Source: Rhodobacter ferrooxidans
Lineage (GTDB): Bacteria; Pseudomonadota; Alphaproteobacteria; Rhodobacterales; Rhodobacteraceae
Direction: 5' to 3'
Assembly (NCBI RefSeq): GCF_000176015.1
Contig: NZ_ACYY01000002.1
Span: 1-64,000, forward strand
Length of the DNA: 64,000 nt
Shown here: in pieces, positions 51,378-61,932 of the stretch
How positions within the stretch are numbered: position 1 is the first letter of the stretch
How the letters are laid out: the number at the start of each line of letters is the position of its first letter
Position numbers and translations under genes: made by a program
Notes under the pieces: model-generated
What the model saw: the letters and a program-made list of their open reading frames with translations, nothing else
The model's database searches: none
Told to the model about the DNA's origin: nothing

Positions 51378-52301
51378 TCAGCGCGGCAGATAGCTGCCGT
51401 TCAGCGCCACGATCTCTTCATGCAAGCGCTCGGCGGCGGGTCCAAGCTCGGCGGCGGTGGGATGCACCAGAAACCAGTGCCGCTCGATCGGCAGTCCCGG
51501 CCCTGCAAGCTGCACCAGCGTGCCAAAGCGCAATTCCTCCATCACCGTATGCAGCGACAGGAAGGTGATGCCCATCCCGGCAATCACGGCCTGCTTGATG
51601 GTCTCGTTCGAGTTCATCTCGATCAGATCCAGCTGATCTCCCTCGCCCAGCCGTTCCAGATAGCGGGTCATCAGGATGCGGGTGCCCGACCCCGGTTCGC
51701 GCGCCAGGAAGGTCTGCGACAGAATCTCGGCCGCCGTCACCGAAGGCTTGCCGGCCAGCGGATGCCCCGGCCGTGCCACCAGGCCATGCGGATGCGGCCC
51801 CAGCGGCGTCGCGATGACCTCGGGCACCCGGGGCGGACGGCCCATGATCGCCAGATCGACATTGTGCCGCGTCAGATCGTCGATGATTCCCTCGCGATTT
51901 TTCACCCGCAGGGTGATTTTCACGTCGGGGCTGGTTTCGTTCAGCAAACGCACCAGTTTTGGCGCGAAATACTTGGCGGTTGACACCACGCCCAGCGTCA
52001 CCCGACCGCTGTGGCCCTGCGACAAAGACAGCATCTGATCGGCGCATTGCGACATAGTGACGTCGATCCGCCGTGCCGCCTCCAGCACCACAAGTCCGTG
52101 TGGCGTCAGACCGGACCCGGCGGAATCCGCACTGCGAAACAGCAGGGGTTTGGCAAAAGCCGCCTCCAAGTTCTTGATCTGGCTGTGAATCGCCGGGGGC
52201 GTCAGACCCAGTTCATTGGCAGCCGCCGTCATGGAACCGTGCTCGGCGATGGCGCGCAGCGACCGCAACTGTTTCAGGGTAACGGCATCGAGGCGGATCA
52301 T
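51378..52301 (-). CDS. cbbR: LysR family regulator CbbR
   Basis: A 307-residue LysR-type regulator: winged helix in the first 60 residues (LKQLRSLRAIAEHGSMTAAA, then LTPPAIHSQIKNLEAAF), a linker helix, and two effector-binding lobes starting RVTLGVVSTAKYFAPKLVRL. It diverges from the cbb operon, the usual position and orientation of CbbR, which activates Calvin-cycle genes in response to metabolites such as RuBP. The binding sites between cbbR and cbbF are listed separately. Confidence 0.93.
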   Translation of the reverse strand: MIRLDAVTLKQLRSLRAIAEHGSMTAAANELGLTPPAIHSQIKNLEAAFAKPLLFRSADSAGSGLTPHGLVVLEAARRIDVTMSQCADQMLSLSQGHSGRVTLGVVSTAKYFAPKLVRLLNETSPDVKITLRVKNREGIIDDLTRHNVDLAIMGRPPRVPEVIATPLGPHPHGLVARPGHPLAGKPSVTAAEILSQTFLAREPGSGTRILMTRYLERLGEGDQLDLIEMNSNETIKQAVIAGMGITFLSLHTVMEELRFGTLVQLAGPGLPIERHWFLVHPTAAELGPAAERLHEEIVALNGSYLPR

Positions 52302-52336
52302 TCAATTTTCCTGAATGAAAGTTTACAACTATTAAA
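52301..52336. promoter_or_regulatory. CbbR-type operator: two inverted repeats in the cbbR-cbbF gap
   Basis: TTCA-N7-TGAA (52301-52315) and TTTA-N7-TAAA (52322-52336) both contain the T-N11-A core of LysR regulators. Their centres are 21 bases apart, two helical turns, like recognition and activation half-sites. The first overlaps the cbbR start codon, so autoregulation is likely. The region is AT-rich against its surroundings. Confidence 0.6.
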
Positions 52337-52398
52337 TTTCACAAAATGGCGAAACGCGCAAGAAGCAGCCACGGCAGCTGCGTGTGAAAGGAAACATC

Positions 52399-53406
52399 GT
52401 GCAACTCGAAGCCAAGCCATTCCCGACCGAGGGTATCCCCGAAAACATGCAGGCGGTGATGGCGCGGCTGTCCGAGGTTGCAGCGCAGATCGCGCTGCGC
52501 ATCGCCCGTGGCGGCATCGAAGAAGACCTTGCGGGGGCCGAGGGCGTCAACTCGGACGGCGACGCGCAGAAAGCGCTGGACGTGATTGCCGACGACGCCT
52601 TCCGGCTGGCGCTGGCCGATACGCCGGTGCGCTTTTACGCCTCGGAAGAACAGGAAACCGTGGTCGAGGTCAACCCGGCGGGCACGCTGGCGCTGGCCAT
52701 CGACCCGCTGGACGGATCTTCCAACATCAACGCCAACGTCTCTATCGGCACGATTTTCGCGATCTACCCCGCCGAAGCCACGCCCGAGGCCAGCTTTCTG
52801 CGGCCCGGCACCGATCTGCTGGCCGGTGGATACGTGATCTACGGCCCGCAAGTGGCGCTGGTGGTGACCTTTGGCGACGGTGTGCTGAAGCTGGTGCTCG
52901 ACCCGCTCACCGCCTCGTGGACCTTGGTTACACGCCGCGCGCAAGTGCCGCTGCGGTCAAACGAATTTGCCATCAACGCTTCGAACTACCGCCACTGGCC
53001 CGCAGCAATCCGCGCCTATATCGACGATTGCGTGGCCGGGTCGGAAGGACCGCGCGAGCAGAATTTCAACATGCGCTGGGTGGCATCCCTGGTGGCGGAA
53101 ACCCACCGCATCCTGACCCGCGGCGGCGTGTTCCTGTATCCGCGTGACGATCGCAAGGGCTACAAGGAAGGGCGGCTGCGCTATCTTTACGAATGTGCGC
53201 CGATTGCCTTCGTGATCACCCAGGCGGGGGGTGGCGCCACCGACGGCGAAGATCCGATCCTGCCGCATGTACCGACGCATCTGCATGCCCGGACGCCATT
53301 CATTTTCGGTTCGGCCGAAAAAGTTGCCCGCATCGCCGCCTATCACGACCTTCCCGACACTGAGACATCCGCCCTTTTCGGCAAACGTGGCCTGTTCCGG
53401 AGCTAA
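52399..53406 (+). CDS. cbbF: Class I fructose-1,6-bisphosphatase
   Basis: CbbF dephosphorylates fructose 1,6-bisphosphate (and often sedoheptulose 1,7-bisphosphate) in RuBP regeneration. The 335-residue protein has the metal-binding motif [13 protein letters not shown] (about residues 101-113) and the acidic [11 protein letters not shown] before it. I chose GTG 52399 because AAGGAA is 5-10 bases upstream, whereas the upstream GTG 52384 has none. First gene of the operon under CbbR control. Confidence 0.93.
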   Translation: MQLEAKPFPTEGIPENMQAVMARLSEVAAQIALRIARGGIEEDLAGAEGVNSDGDAQKALDVIADDAFRLALADTPVRFYASEEQETVVEVNPAGTLALAIDPLDGSSNINANVSIGTIFAIYPAEATPEASFLRPGTDLLAGGYVIYGPQVALVVTFGDGVLKLVLDPLTASWTLVTRRAQVPLRSNEFAINASNYRHWPAAIRAYIDDCVAGSEGPREQNFNMRWVASLVAETHRILTRGGVFLYPRDDRKGYKEGRLRYLYECAPIAFVITQAGGGATDGEDPILPHVPTHLHARTPFIFGSAEKVARIAAYHDLPDTETSALFGKRGLFRS

Positions 53407-53410
53407 CAAC

Positions 53411-54283
53411 ATGAGCAAGAAACACCCCATCATCTCCGTCACCGGCTCTTCGGGCGCGGGCACTTCCACGGTCAAGCACACTTTCGACCAGATTTTCCGC
53501 CGCGAAGGCGTGAAGGCCGTGTCGATCGAAGGCGATGCCTTCCACCGCTTCAACCGTGTCGAGATGCGCGCCGAACTGATCCGCCGCACCGCCGAGGGCG
53601 ACGCCACCTTCTCGCATTTCAGCTATGAGGCCAATGCGTTGGACGAGCTGGAGCGGGTATTCCGCGAATACGGCGATACCGGCAAGGGCCGCACCCGCAC
53701 CTATGTGCATGACGATATCGAATCTGCCAAACTGGGCGTGCCGCCGGGCGAGTTTACCCCCTGGACCGCGTTTGAAGAAGGCACCGACCTGTTGTTCTAC
53801 GAAGGCCTGCATGGGTCTGTGGTGAATGATCAGGTCAACCTGGCCAAGCTCGCCGATCTGAAGATCGGTGTGGTGCCGGTGATCAACCTGGAATGGATCC
53901 AGAAGATCCACCGCGACCGCGCACAGCGTGGCTATTCGACCGAAGCCGTTACCGACGTGATCCTGCGCCGCATGCACGCCTATGTGCATTGCATCGTGCC
54001 GCAGTTTTCGGAAACCGACATCAACGTGCAACGGGTGCCGGTGGTCGATACCTCGAACCCGTTCGTGGCGCGCTGGATCCCCACCGCCGACGAAAGCCTG
54101 GTGGTCATTCGCTTCAAGAACCCGCGCGGCATTGACTTCCAGTATCTGACCAACATGATCCACGGGTCCTGGATGAGCCGCGCCAACTCGATCGTCATTC
54201 CGGGCAACAAGCTTGATCTGGCCATGCAATTGATCCTCACCCCGCTGATCGAGCGGTTGGTGCGGGAAGCGAAACGCGCCTGA
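53411..54283 (+). CDS. cbbP: Phosphoribulokinase
   Basis: CbbP makes ribulose 1,5-bisphosphate from ribulose 5-phosphate and ATP, the step committed to the Calvin cycle. The 290-residue bacterial-type protein has the P-loop [16 protein letters not shown] (GSSGAGTST at 12-20), the catalytic-Asp segment [10 protein letters not shown] and [14 protein letters not shown] 53411 lies 4 bases after cbbF; the frame runs on upstream inside cbbF but that is a shadow. NADH activation is typical of this class. Confidence 0.97.
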   Translation: MSKKHPIISVTGSSGAGTSTVKHTFDQIFRREGVKAVSIEGDAFHRFNRVEMRAELIRRTAEGDATFSHFSYEANALDELERVFREYGDTGKGRTRTYVHDDIESAKLGVPPGEFTPWTAFEEGTDLLFYEGLHGSVVNDQVNLAKLADLKIGVVPVINLEWIQKIHRDRAQRGYSTEAVTDVILRRMHAYVHCIVPQFSETDINVQRVPVVDTSNPFVARWIPTADESLVVIRFKNPRGIDFQYLTNMIHGSWMSRANSIVIPGNKLDLAMQLILTPLIERLVREAKRA

Positions 54284-54294
54284 GGGGGGATACC

Positions 54295-56253
54295 ATGACT
54301 GCTGTCACCGAAAAGACCATGGCCAATGCCATCCGCGCCCTGGCGATGGATGCGGTGCAGGCCGCCAACTCGGGCCACCCCGGCATGCCGATGGGTATGG
54401 CCGACGTGGCGACCGTGCTGTTCAACCGCTTCATGACGGTTGATCCGGCGGCGGACCGCTGGATGAACCGCGACCGGTTCATCCTGTCGGCGGGCCACGG
54501 CTCGATGCTGATCTATGCGCTGAACCATCTGATGGGCTACAGCGACATGGGGATCGACCAGATCAAGGCGTTCCGCCAGTTGGGCAGCCGCACCGCCGGC
54601 CACCCGGAATATGGCCACGCCAAGGGCATCGAGGTCACCACCGGCCCGCTGGGGCAGGGCATTGCCACCTCGGTGGGCATGGCTTTGGCCGAACGGATGG
54701 GGGCGGCGCGCTTCCCCGATCTGGTGGATCATTTCACCTATGTCATCGCCGGTGACGGTTGCCTGATGGAAGGCATCAGCCACGAAGCCATTGATATGGC
54801 GGGGCATCTTGGCCTTGGCCGTCTGATCGTGATGTGGGACGACAACAAGATCACCATCGACGGCGATACCGAGCTTTCGACTTCGACCAACCAGGCCGCG
54901 CGTTTTGCAGCCTCCGGTTGGCATGTGCAGGCCGTGGATGGCCACAACCCGGAAGAGATTGCCGCGGCCATCACCGCCGCCCGTGTCGATCCGCGGCCCA
55001 GCCTGATCGCCTGCCGCACCATCATCGGCTTTGGCGCGCCCAACAAGCAAGGTAGCCACGATGTGCATGGCGCGCCGCTGGGCGATGCCGAGATTGCCGC
55101 CGCCCGCGAATTCCTGGGCTGGCCGCATGCGCCCTTCGTGATCCCGCAAGATGTCTATGACGCCTGGCACAAGGTTTCCGCCCGCGGTGCCGCAGCGCAC
55201 GCGGCCTGGGAAGCGCGACTGGCCACCTCGCCCAACCGCGACGCCTTTGCCGTGGCGCTGGCCTGCGATCCGGCGCCACTGACCCCGGCGATGGCCGCCT
55301 ACAAGGCGCAACTGTTGGTTGACAAGCCGAAGGTAGCCACCCGCAAGGCCAGCGAAATGGCGCTGGGCGTGGTGAACGGCACGCTGCCCTTCGTGATCGG
55401 CGGCTCGGCCGACCTGACCGGGTCGAACCTGACCCGCACCAAGGGCCAGAAATCGGTGACCAAGGCCGACTATTCCGGCAGCTACATCCACTACGGCATC
55501 CGCGAGCACGGCATGGCTGCGGCGATGAACGGCATCGCGCTGCACGGCTTGTTCAAAACCTATGGCGGCACCTTCATGGCCTTTGCCGACTACTGCCGCC
55601 CGTCGATCCGTCTGGCGGCGCTGATGGGCGTGCCGGTGACCTATGTAATGACCCATGACTCGATTGGTCTGGGCGAGGACGGCCCGACCCACCAGCCGGT
55701 GGAACATCTGGCCAGCTTGCGCGCCATTCCAAACCTGAACGTCATCCGGCCCTGCGACGTGATGGAAACCGCCGAAGCCTGGGAAATGGCGATGGCCTCG
55801 ACCTGCACGCCGACGCTGTTGGTGCTGTCGCGGCAAAACCTGCCGCTGGTGCGCACTGCGGCGGGCGAAAACCTGACCGCCAAGGGGGCCTATGTGCTGC
55901 GCGATGTGGCCAACCGGCAGGTGACGCTGATCTCGAACGGTTCCGAGATTGAAATCGCCCTGGCTGCCGCCGATGCTCTGGCCGCCGATGGCATCCGCGC
56001 CGCGGTGGTTTCGGCCCCGTGCTTCGAGACCTTCGCCGCACAACCCGCCGCCTATCAGGCGCAGGTTCTGGGCGACGCCCCGCGCGTCGGCGTCGAGGCC
56101 GCGATCCGTCAGGGCTGGGATAACCTGCTGCGCCATACCGATGGTTTCATCGGCATGACCGGCTTTGGCGCCTCGGCCCCGGCCCCGCAGCTTTACAAAC
56201 ACTTCGGCATCACGGCAGAGGCCGTGGTCGCTGCCGCCAAAGCAAGACTCTGA
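54295..56253 (+). CDS. cbbT: Transketolase
   Basis: A 652-residue thiamine-diphosphate enzyme that moves two-carbon units in the Calvin and pentose-phosphate cycles. The TPP motif is [20 protein letters not shown] with the downstream [12 protein letters not shown]; the C-terminal half has [20 protein letters not shown] and [16 protein letters not shown]. It starts 11 bases after cbbP behind GAGGGGGG. Length is standard. Position within the operon makes it a dedicated Calvin-cycle copy; a second copy elsewhere is likely. Confidence 0.96.
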   Translation: MTAVTEKTMANAIRALAMDAVQAANSGHPGMPMGMADVATVLFNRFMTVDPAADRWMNRDRFILSAGHGSMLIYALNHLMGYSDMGIDQIKAFRQLGSRTAGHPEYGHAKGIEVTTGPLGQGIATSVGMALAERMGAARFPDLVDHFTYVIAGDGCLMEGISHEAIDMAGHLGLGRLIVMWDDNKITIDGDTELSTSTNQAARFAASGWHVQAVDGHNPEEIAAAITAARVDPRPSLIACRTIIGFGAPNKQGSHDVHGAPLGDAEIAAAREFLGWPHAPFVIPQDVYDAWHKVSARGAAAHAAWEARLATSPNRDAFAVALACDPAPLTPAMAAYKAQLLVDKPKVATRKASEMALGVVNGTLPFVIGGSADLTGSNLTRTKGQKSVTKADYSGSYIHYGIREHGMAAAMNGIALHGLFKTYGGTFMAFADYCRPSIRLAALMGVPVTYVMTHDSIGLGEDGPTHQPVEHLASLRAIPNLNVIRPCDVMETAEAWEMAMASTCTPTLLVLSRQNLPLVRTAAGENLTAKGAYVLRDVANRQVTLISNGSEIEIALAAADALAADGIRAAVVSAPCFETFAAQPAAYQAQVLGDAPRVGVEAAIRQGWDNLLRHTDGFIGMTGFGASAPAPQLYKHFGITAEAVVAAAKARL

Positions 56254-56267
56254 GGGATGTAATTGAA

Positions 56268-57269
56268 ATGACAGTCAAAGTAGCAATCAACGGCTTCGGC
56301 CGCATTGGCCGTAACGTGCTGCGCGCCATCGTCGAATCCGGCCGCACCGATATTCAGGTGGTGGCGATCAACGACCTTGGCCCGGTGGAAACCAACGCGC
56401 ATCTCTTGCGGTTCGATAGTGTGCATGGCCGCTTTCCCGGCACCGTGACCACCGGCACCGACTGGATCGACGCCGGCCAGGGCAAGATTCGCGTCACCGC
56501 GATCCGCGATCCGAAAGACCTGCCCTGGGGCGATGTGGATATCGCGCTGGAATGTACCGGCATCTTCACCGACAAGCCGAAAGCCGAACTGCATCTGGCG
56601 AATGGCTCCAAGCGCGTGCTGGTGTCGGCCCCCTCGGGCGGTGCTGACAAGACCATCGTGTTCGGCGTCAACCATGGCACGCTGACCGCCGCCGATCTGG
56701 TGGTTTCCAACGCGTCCTGCACCACCAACTGCCTGTCGCCGGTGGCGCAGGTGCTGCATGAAACCGTGGGCATCGTGAAGGGTTTCATGACCACGATCCA
56801 CAGCTATACCGGCGATCAGCCGACGCTGGATACCATGCACAAGGATCTGTACCGCGCCCGTGCCGCCGCCCTGTCGATGATCCCGACCAGCACCGGCGCT
56901 GCGAAAGCCGTGGGTCTGGTGCTGCCCGACCTGAACGGCAAGCTGGACGGCGTGGCGATCCGGGTGCCGACGCCGAATGTCTCGGTGGTCGATCTGGTTT
57001 TCGAAGCAGCCCGCGCTACAACCGTCGAGGAAATCAACACCGCCATCCGCACCGCCGCGAATGGCCGCCTGAAGGGCATCCTTGGCTATACCGATCAGTC
57101 GAACGTCTCGTCCGACTTCAACCACGATCCACATTCCTCGGTGTTCCACACCGATCAGACCAAGGTGATGGCTGGCACGATGGTGCGCATCCTGTCCTGG
57201 TATGACAACGAATGGGGCTTTTCCAACCGCATGGCGGATACCGCCGTGGCGATGGGCAAATTGATCTGA
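56268..57269 (+). CDS. cbbG: Glyceraldehyde-3-phosphate dehydrogenase
   Basis: A 333-residue NAD(P)-dependent enzyme that in this context reduces 1,3-bisphosphoglycerate. The Rossmann start [20 protein letters not shown] is at residues 3-22, the catalytic cysteine is C151 in [12 protein letters not shown], and [13 protein letters not shown] is the C-terminal signature. It lies 14 bases after cbbT in the order usual for form II operons. Coenzyme choice cannot be settled by eye. Often also called gap. Confidence 0.96.
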   Translation: MTVKVAINGFGRIGRNVLRAIVESGRTDIQVVAINDLGPVETNAHLLRFDSVHGRFPGTVTTGTDWIDAGQGKIRVTAIRDPKDLPWGDVDIALECTGIFTDKPKAELHLANGSKRVLVSAPSGGADKTIVFGVNHGTLTAADLVVSNASCTTNCLSPVAQVLHETVGIVKGFMTTIHSYTGDQPTLDTMHKDLYRARAAALSMIPTSTGAAKAVGLVLPDLNGKLDGVAIRVPTPNVSVVDLVFEAARATTVEEINTAIRTAANGRLKGILGYTDQSNVSSDFNHDPHSSVFHTDQTKVMAGTMVRILSWYDNEWGFSNRMADTAVAMGKLI

Positions 57270-57281
57270 CAGGAGGCCACG

Positions 57282-58346
57282 ATGGCACTGATTACACTGC
57301 GTCAACTGCTGGACCACGCTGCCGAAAATGGCTATGGCGTGCCGGCATTCAACATCAACAACATGGAACAAGGTCTGGCCATCATGGAGGCCGCCAAGGC
57401 CACCGATGCGCCGGTGATCATCCAGGCCTCGCGCGGGGCCCGGTCTTACGCCAACGACATCATGCTGGCCAAGATGATCGAGGCGCTGGCGGCGATCTAT
57501 CCGCAGATCCCGCTGTGCATGCATCAGGACCACGGCAACGACGAAGCCACCTGCATGTCGGCCATCAAGCACGGTTTCAACTCGGTGATGATGGACGGCA
57601 GCCTGATGGGCGACGCCAAGACCCCGGCGAGCTATGAATACAACCTCGGCATCACCGGCCGGGTGTCGGCGATGGCGCATTGGGTTGGCGCTTCGGTCGA
57701 AGGCGAGCTGGGCGTCCTGGGTTCGTTGGAAACCGGCGAAGGCGAGGCCGAGGATGGCCACGGCGCCGTTGGCAAGCTGGACCACAGCCAGTTGCTGACA
57801 GACCCGGATCAAGCCGTTGATTTCGTGATGAAAACCAAGGTTGACGCGCTGGCAATCGCCTGCGGCACCAGCCATGGCGCCTACAAGTTCAGCCGCAAAC
57901 CCACCGGCGACATTCTGGCGATGAGCGTGATCGAGGCGATCCACAAGAAGCTGCCGAACACCCACCTGGTGATGCACGGCTCGTCTTCCGTTCCGCAGGA
58001 ACTGCAGGACATCATCAACGAGTTCGGCGGCGCCATGCCGCAGACCTTTGGTGTGCCGGTCGAGGAAATCGTGCGCGGCATCAAGATGGGCGTGCGCAAG
58101 GTCAACATCGACACCGATTGCCGTATGGCGATGACCGGGCAGTTCCGCAAGATCGCGACGCAGAACCCGAAAGAGTTCGACCCGCGCAAGTTCCTGAAAC
58201 CGGCGATGGACGCAATGCGCGACCTTTGCAAACTGCGTCTGGAAGCCTTTGGCACTGCCGGCAATGCCAGCAAGATCAAGGTCATCTCGATGGACGACAT
58301 GGCCAAACGCTATGCCTCGGGCGCGCTTGACCCGACCGTGAAGTAA
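57282..58346 (+). CDS. cbbA: Class II fructose-bisphosphate aldolase, Calvin-cycle subtype
   Basis: A 354-residue zinc-dependent aldolase that condenses triose phosphates to fructose 1,6-bisphosphate (and sedoheptulose 1,7-bisphosphate). The metal-binding segments are [17 protein letters not shown] and [11 protein letters not shown], and the [18 protein letters not shown] helix follows. The CGTSHGAYK stretch is also typical. 12 bases after cbbG. Belongs to the CbbA group rather than the glycolytic E. coli FbaA group by its length and motif order. Confidence 0.95.
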   Translation: MALITLRQLLDHAAENGYGVPAFNINNMEQGLAIMEAAKATDAPVIIQASRGARSYANDIMLAKMIEALAAIYPQIPLCMHQDHGNDEATCMSAIKHGFNSVMMDGSLMGDAKTPASYEYNLGITGRVSAMAHWVGASVEGELGVLGSLETGEGEAEDGHGAVGKLDHSQLLTDPDQAVDFVMKTKVDALAIACGTSHGAYKFSRKPTGDILAMSVIEAIHKKLPNTHLVMHGSSSVPQELQDIINEFGGAMPQTFGVPVEEIVRGIKMGVRKVNIDTDCRMAMTGQFRKIATQNPKEFDPRKFLKPAMDAMRDLCKLRLEAFGTAGNASKIKVISMDDMAKRYASGALDPTVK

Positions 58347-58386
58347 TTCGGCCCATCTGGCCACCAGCCCTTGAAGGAGAAGACCA

Positions 58387-59763
58387 ATGGACCAATCTGA
58401 TCGCTATGCCAACCTTGGCCTGAAAGAAGCCGACCTGATGGCCGGCGGCCGTCATGTGCTGGTGGCCTATATCATGAAACCGAAAGCCGGCTTTGGCGGC
58501 TTTCTGGAAACCGCGGCGCATTTCGCCGCCGAAAGCAGCACCGGCACCAACGTCGAAGTGTCCACCACCGACGATTTCACCCGCGGCGTCGATGCGCTGG
58601 TCTATGAGATCAACGAGGCCACCGGCCTGATGAAGATCGCCTACCCGGTGGAGTTGTTCGACCACAACATCACCGACGGCCGGGCGATGATCTGCTCGTT
58701 CCTGACGCTGACCATCGGCAACAACCAGGGCATGGGCGACGTTGAATACGCCAAGATGCACGACTTCTGGGTGCCGCCGGTGTATCTGAATGCCTTCGAC
58801 GGCCCCTCGACCACCATCGCCGATCTGTGGCGCGTGCTGGGGCGGCCGCATGTGAACGGCGGTTTCATCGTCGGCACCATCATCAAGCCGAAGCTGGGCC
58901 TGCGCCCGAAGCCGTTTGCCGATGCCTGCTATGACTTCTGGCTGGGCGGCGACTTCATCAAGAACGACGAGCCGCAAGGCAACCAGATTTTCGCGCCGAT
59001 GCGCGAGACGGTGAAACTGGTGTCCGATGCGATGAAACGCGCGCAGGACAAGACCGGGATGGCCAAGCTGTTCTCGTTCAACATCACCGCCGACGACCAT
59101 TACGAAATGGTGGCCCGCGGCGAGTATATCCTTGAAGTGTTTGGCGAAAACGCCCGCCACGTCGCTTTCCTGGTTGATGGCTACGTTACCGGCCCGGCGG
59201 CGATCACCACCGCCCGCCGCCGCTTCCCCGACCAATACCTGCACTACCACCGGGCTGGCCATGGCGCCGTGACCTCGCCGCAGTCGATGCGCGGCTACAC
59301 CGCTTTCGTGCTGTCGAAGATGGCGCGTCTGCAAGGCGCCTCGGGCATCCACACCGGCACCATGAGCTTTGGCAAGATGGAGGGCGAGGCTTCCGACAAG
59401 CTGATGGCCTTCATGATCACCGACGACGTGGCGATGGGTCCGTATTTCAAGCAGGAATGGAACGGCATGAACCCCACCACCCCGATCATTTCGGGCGGGA
59501 TGAATGCGCTGCGGATGCCGGGGTTCTTCAAGAACCTGGGCCATTCCAACCTGATCCTGACGGCGGGCGGCGGTGCCTTCGGCCATATCGACGGCGCGAT
59601 TGCTGGCGCGACCTCGTTGCGGCAGGCCGAGCAGTGCTGGAAATCCGGGGCCGACCCGATCGAGTTCGCCAAATCGCATCGCGAATTTGCCCGTGCCTTC
59701 GAAAGCTTCCCGGGTGACGCCGACAAGCTGTATCCCGGCTGGCGCAAAGCGCTGGGCGTCTGA
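58387..59763 (+). CDS. cbbM: Form II ribulose-1,5-bisphosphate carboxylase/oxygenase
   Basis: A 458-residue form II RuBisCO, dimeric and without small subunits. The carbamylated lysine is K192 in [14 protein letters not shown], and the loop-6 lysine is K330 in [11 protein letters not shown]; both match Rhodospirillum rubrum positions to within one residue. [13 protein letters not shown] and [12 protein letters not shown] complete the active site. AAGGAGAAGACC is its ribosome site. No cbbL/cbbS or RuBisCO activase genes follow. Form II enzymes have low CO2 specificity and suit high-CO2, low-oxygen conditions. Confidence 0.98.
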   Translation: MDQSDRYANLGLKEADLMAGGRHVLVAYIMKPKAGFGGFLETAAHFAAESSTGTNVEVSTTDDFTRGVDALVYEINEATGLMKIAYPVELFDHNITDGRAMICSFLTLTIGNNQGMGDVEYAKMHDFWVPPVYLNAFDGPSTTIADLWRVLGRPHVNGGFIVGTIIKPKLGLRPKPFADACYDFWLGGDFIKNDEPQGNQIFAPMRETVKLVSDAMKRAQDKTGMAKLFSFNITADDHYEMVARGEYILEVFGENARHVAFLVDGYVTGPAAITTARRRFPDQYLHYHRAGHGAVTSPQSMRGYTAFVLSKMARLQGASGIHTGTMSFGKMEGEASDKLMAFMITDDVAMGPYFKQEWNGMNPTTPIISGGMNALRMPGFFKNLGHSNLILTAGGGAFGHIDGAIAGATSLRQAEQCWKSGADPIEFAKSHREFARAFESFPGDADKLYPGWRKALGV

Positions 59764-59771
59764 TAGCAAAA

Positions 59772-59803
59772 CGGCACCGCCGCGCTGGCGGTGCCGCATT
59801 TTT
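59772..59803 (+). terminator. Intrinsic terminator-like hairpin between cbbM and cbbE
   Basis: A perfect 10-base-pair stem CGGCACCGCC/GGCGGTGCCG with a 5-base loop is followed by CATTTTT. It lies just after the cbbM stop, and the cbbE ATG comes only 15 bases later, so some transcripts must read through to express cbbEYZ. Confidence 0.85.
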
Positions 59804-59817
59804 CCGGGGAGGAAACC

Positions 59818-60507
59818 ATGTTTGACCGTTCCATCAAGATCTCGCCGTCGATCCTGTCGGCCGATTTCGCCAATTTCGGTGCCGAATGTCGCGCCATCGA
59901 AGCGCAAGGGGCCGATTGGGTGCATGTCGATGTGATGGACGGGCATTTCGTGCCCAACCTGACCTTCGGCCCGGCGATGTGTGCTGCGATTCGTCCGCAC
60001 ATCAAGGGCGTGATGGACGTGCATCTGATGATCTCGCCAGTCGATGCCTATATCGAGGCCTTTGCCAAGGCCGGTTCGGATATCATCACCGCGCATCTGG
60101 AAGCGGGCCCGCACATTCACCGCACCTTGCAGGCCATTCGCGGTGCCGGTGCCAAGGCCGGTGTCTCGTTGAACCCCGGCACCGGGCTGGAGGATATGCC
60201 TTACCTTCTGGACATGGTTGACATGGTGCTGGTGATGACCGTGAACCCCGGTTTCGGCGGGCAGAAATTCATCCACAGCCAGGTCGACAAGGTCCGGCGC
60301 TTGCGCGAGATGATCGGTGACCGGCCGATCCATATCCAGATTGACGGCGGCATCACCCCGGAAACCGCGCCGCTGGTGGCTGCGGCGGGTGCCGATGTTC
60401 TGGTGGCGGGTTCTGCGGTGTTCAAGGGCGGCTCGGTCAGCAACCCCGCACCCTACGGTGAAAATATTCGCGCCATCCGCGCAGCCGCCGAGGCCGCCCG
60501 TGCCTGA
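59818..60507 (+). CDS. cbbE: Ribulose-phosphate 3-epimerase
   Basis: A 229-residue TIM-barrel metalloenzyme interconverting xylulose 5-phosphate and ribulose 5-phosphate, supplying cbb[14 protein letters not shown] (residues 10-22) and [17 protein letters not shown] (about 41-57) carry the metal ligands and catalytic Asp, and [16 protein letters not shown] is the phosphate-binding stretch. GGGGAGG is 7-13 bases upstream. Also known as rpe. Overlaps the following gene by 8 bases. Confidence 0.95.
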   Translation: MFDRSIKISPSILSADFANFGAECRAIEAQGADWVHVDVMDGHFVPNLTFGPAMCAAIRPHIKGVMDVHLMISPVDAYIEAFAKAGSDIITAHLEAGPHIHRTLQAIRGAGAKAGVSLNPGTGLEDMPYLLDMVDMVLVMTVNPGFGGQKFIHSQVDKVRRLREMIGDRPIHIQIDGGITPETAPLVAAAGADVLVAGSAVFKGGSVSNPAPYGENIRAIRAAAEAARA

Positions 60508-61198
60508 TGGCTGGCCCGAGGCTTTGATCTTCGACGTGGATGGCACGCTGGCGGAAACCGAAGAGTTGCACCGCCGTGCCTTCAACGCCGCCTTCGCCGA
60601 TGCCGGTTTGCGCTGGAACTGGAGCCAGGACGACTATCGCGCGCTGCTGACCACCACGGGCGGCAAGGAACGCATCGCGCGCTATGTCACCGAACGCGGT
60701 GGCGATCCGGCAACGGTGCCGGTGGCCGAGTTGCACAAGGCCAAGACCGCGCATTACGTCGATCTGATGGCGCGCGGCCAGATCGCCCTGCGCCCCGGCA
60801 TTGCCGATCTGATCGACGAGGCGCGTGCGGCGGGGCGGCGGCTGGCGATTGCCACCACCACCAGCCCGGCCAATGTCGAGGCCCTATGCCTGGCGGTGTT
60901 CGGCAAACCTGCGGCGCAGGTGTTCGACGTGATCGCCGCGGGCGACGAGGTTCCGGCCAAGAAACCGGCGCCCGACATCTATCTGCTGGCGTTGCAGCGG
61001 CTTGGCCTGACCGCCGATCGCGCCGTGGCGCTGGAGGATTCGCGCAATGGCCTTCGGTCGGCACGGGCGGCAAAGCTGGCCTGCGTGGTGTCGCCGGGCG
61101 TCTATACCGCGGGCGAGGATTTCAGTGCAGCCACGCTGGTTCTGGGCTGTTTCACCGATCTGGGCGGGTTGGCCGGGTTGTCGGCGGTGCGCACATGA
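60500..61198 (+). CDS. cbbY: HAD-family phosphatase CbbY
   Basis: A 232-residue HAD hydrolase with motif [19 protein letters not shown] (catalytic Asp), motif [15 protein letters not shown] and motif [14 protein letters not shown]. CbbY removes phosphate from xylulose 1,5-bisphosphate, an inhibitor formed by RuBisCO, giving a substrate for the cycle. I chose GTG 60500, overlapping the cbbE stop. The ATG at 60507 is in another frame. ATGA overlap with the next gene. Confidence 0.92.
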   Translation: MPDGWPEALIFDVDGTLAETEELHRRAFNAAFADAGLRWNWSQDDYRALLTTTGGKERIARYVTERGGDPATVPVAELHKAKTAHYVDLMARGQIALRPGIADLIDEARAAGRRLAIATTTSPANVEALCLAVFGKPAAQVFDVIAAGDEVPAKKPAPDIYLLALQRLGLTADRAVALEDSRNGLRSARAAKLACVVSPGVYTAGEDFSAATLVLGCFTDLGGLAGLSAVRT

Positions 61199-61869
61199 CG
61201 GTGGTGATCTTCGATCTGGACGGCACGCTGATCGATTCCGCGCCGGATATCCACGCGGCCTCCAACCGGGTGCTGCTGGAAGAAGGCTTTGCACCGCTGA
61301 CAATGGCGCAGGTGCGCAGTTTCATCGGCAAGGGCGTGCCGCATCTGGTGGGGCAGTTGCTGCAAGCCTCGGGCGAGGATCCGGCGGGGCCGCGGCTGGC
61401 ACCGATGATCGCGCGCTTTGCCGAAGGGTATGAGACTGCGGTGGGGCTGACGGTGCCTTACCCCGGCGTTGTGGCGGCGCTGGCGGCGTTGCGGGCGCAG
61501 GGCATGCCGCTGGGCGTCTGCACCAACAAGCCGCTGGCCCCGGCCAAGGCGGTGTTGCAGCATCTGGGGTTGCTGGCGTCGTTCGACGCCGTGCTGGGCG
61601 GCGACAGCCTGCCGCAGCGCAAGCCCGACCCGGCGCCGCTGTTTGCCACGCTGGCAGCCCTTGGCGGCGGCCCGGTGGTCTATGTGGGTGACAGCGAGAT
61701 CGACGCCCAGACCGCCGCCGCCGCAGGCATGCCCTTTGCACTTTACACCGAAGGCTATCGCAAGACCCCGGTGGCCGATCTGCCGCATGACGTGGCGTTT
61801 TCGGATTTCGCAGAACTGCCGGGCATCGTGGCACGGCTGGCGGCATCTGCGGGTGCCAGGCAGGCTTGA
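61195..61869 (+). CDS. cbbZ: Phosphoglycolate phosphatase
   Basis: A 224-residue HAD phosphatase (motif I VVIFDLDGTLIDSAPD, motif II in GVCTNKP, motif IV VYVGDSEIDAQTA) removing 2-phosphoglycolate made by RuBisCO oxygenation. It overlaps cbbY by 4 bases and is the last gene of the operon. The order cbbE-Y-Z after RuBisCO is typical of Rhodobacter-like operons. The synonym gph is used where the gene is not in a cbb operon. Confidence 0.92.
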   Translation: MTVVIFDLDGTLIDSAPDIHAASNRVLLEEGFAPLTMAQVRSFIGKGVPHLVGQLLQASGEDPAGPRLAPMIARFAEGYETAVGLTVPYPGVVAALAALRAQGMPLGVCTNKPLAPAKAVLQHLGLLASFDAVLGGDSLPQRKPDPAPLFATLAALGGGPVVYVGDSEIDAQTAAAAGMPFALYTEGYRKTPVADLPHDVAFSDFAELPGIVARLAASAGARQA

Positions 61870-61932
61870 CCCAGATCAGTGCGGCCGCGCCTGATGCGGC
61901 ATTGACTGGACGCGTCAGGAAAGGCCTGCGCC

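Noticed and set aside
53980-60585. Three very long minus-strand frames (over 700 codons each) opposite the cbb operon
   Set aside because: They lie exactly antisense to canonical Calvin-cycle genes. Long open antisense frames are expected from the strong GC bias at third positions.
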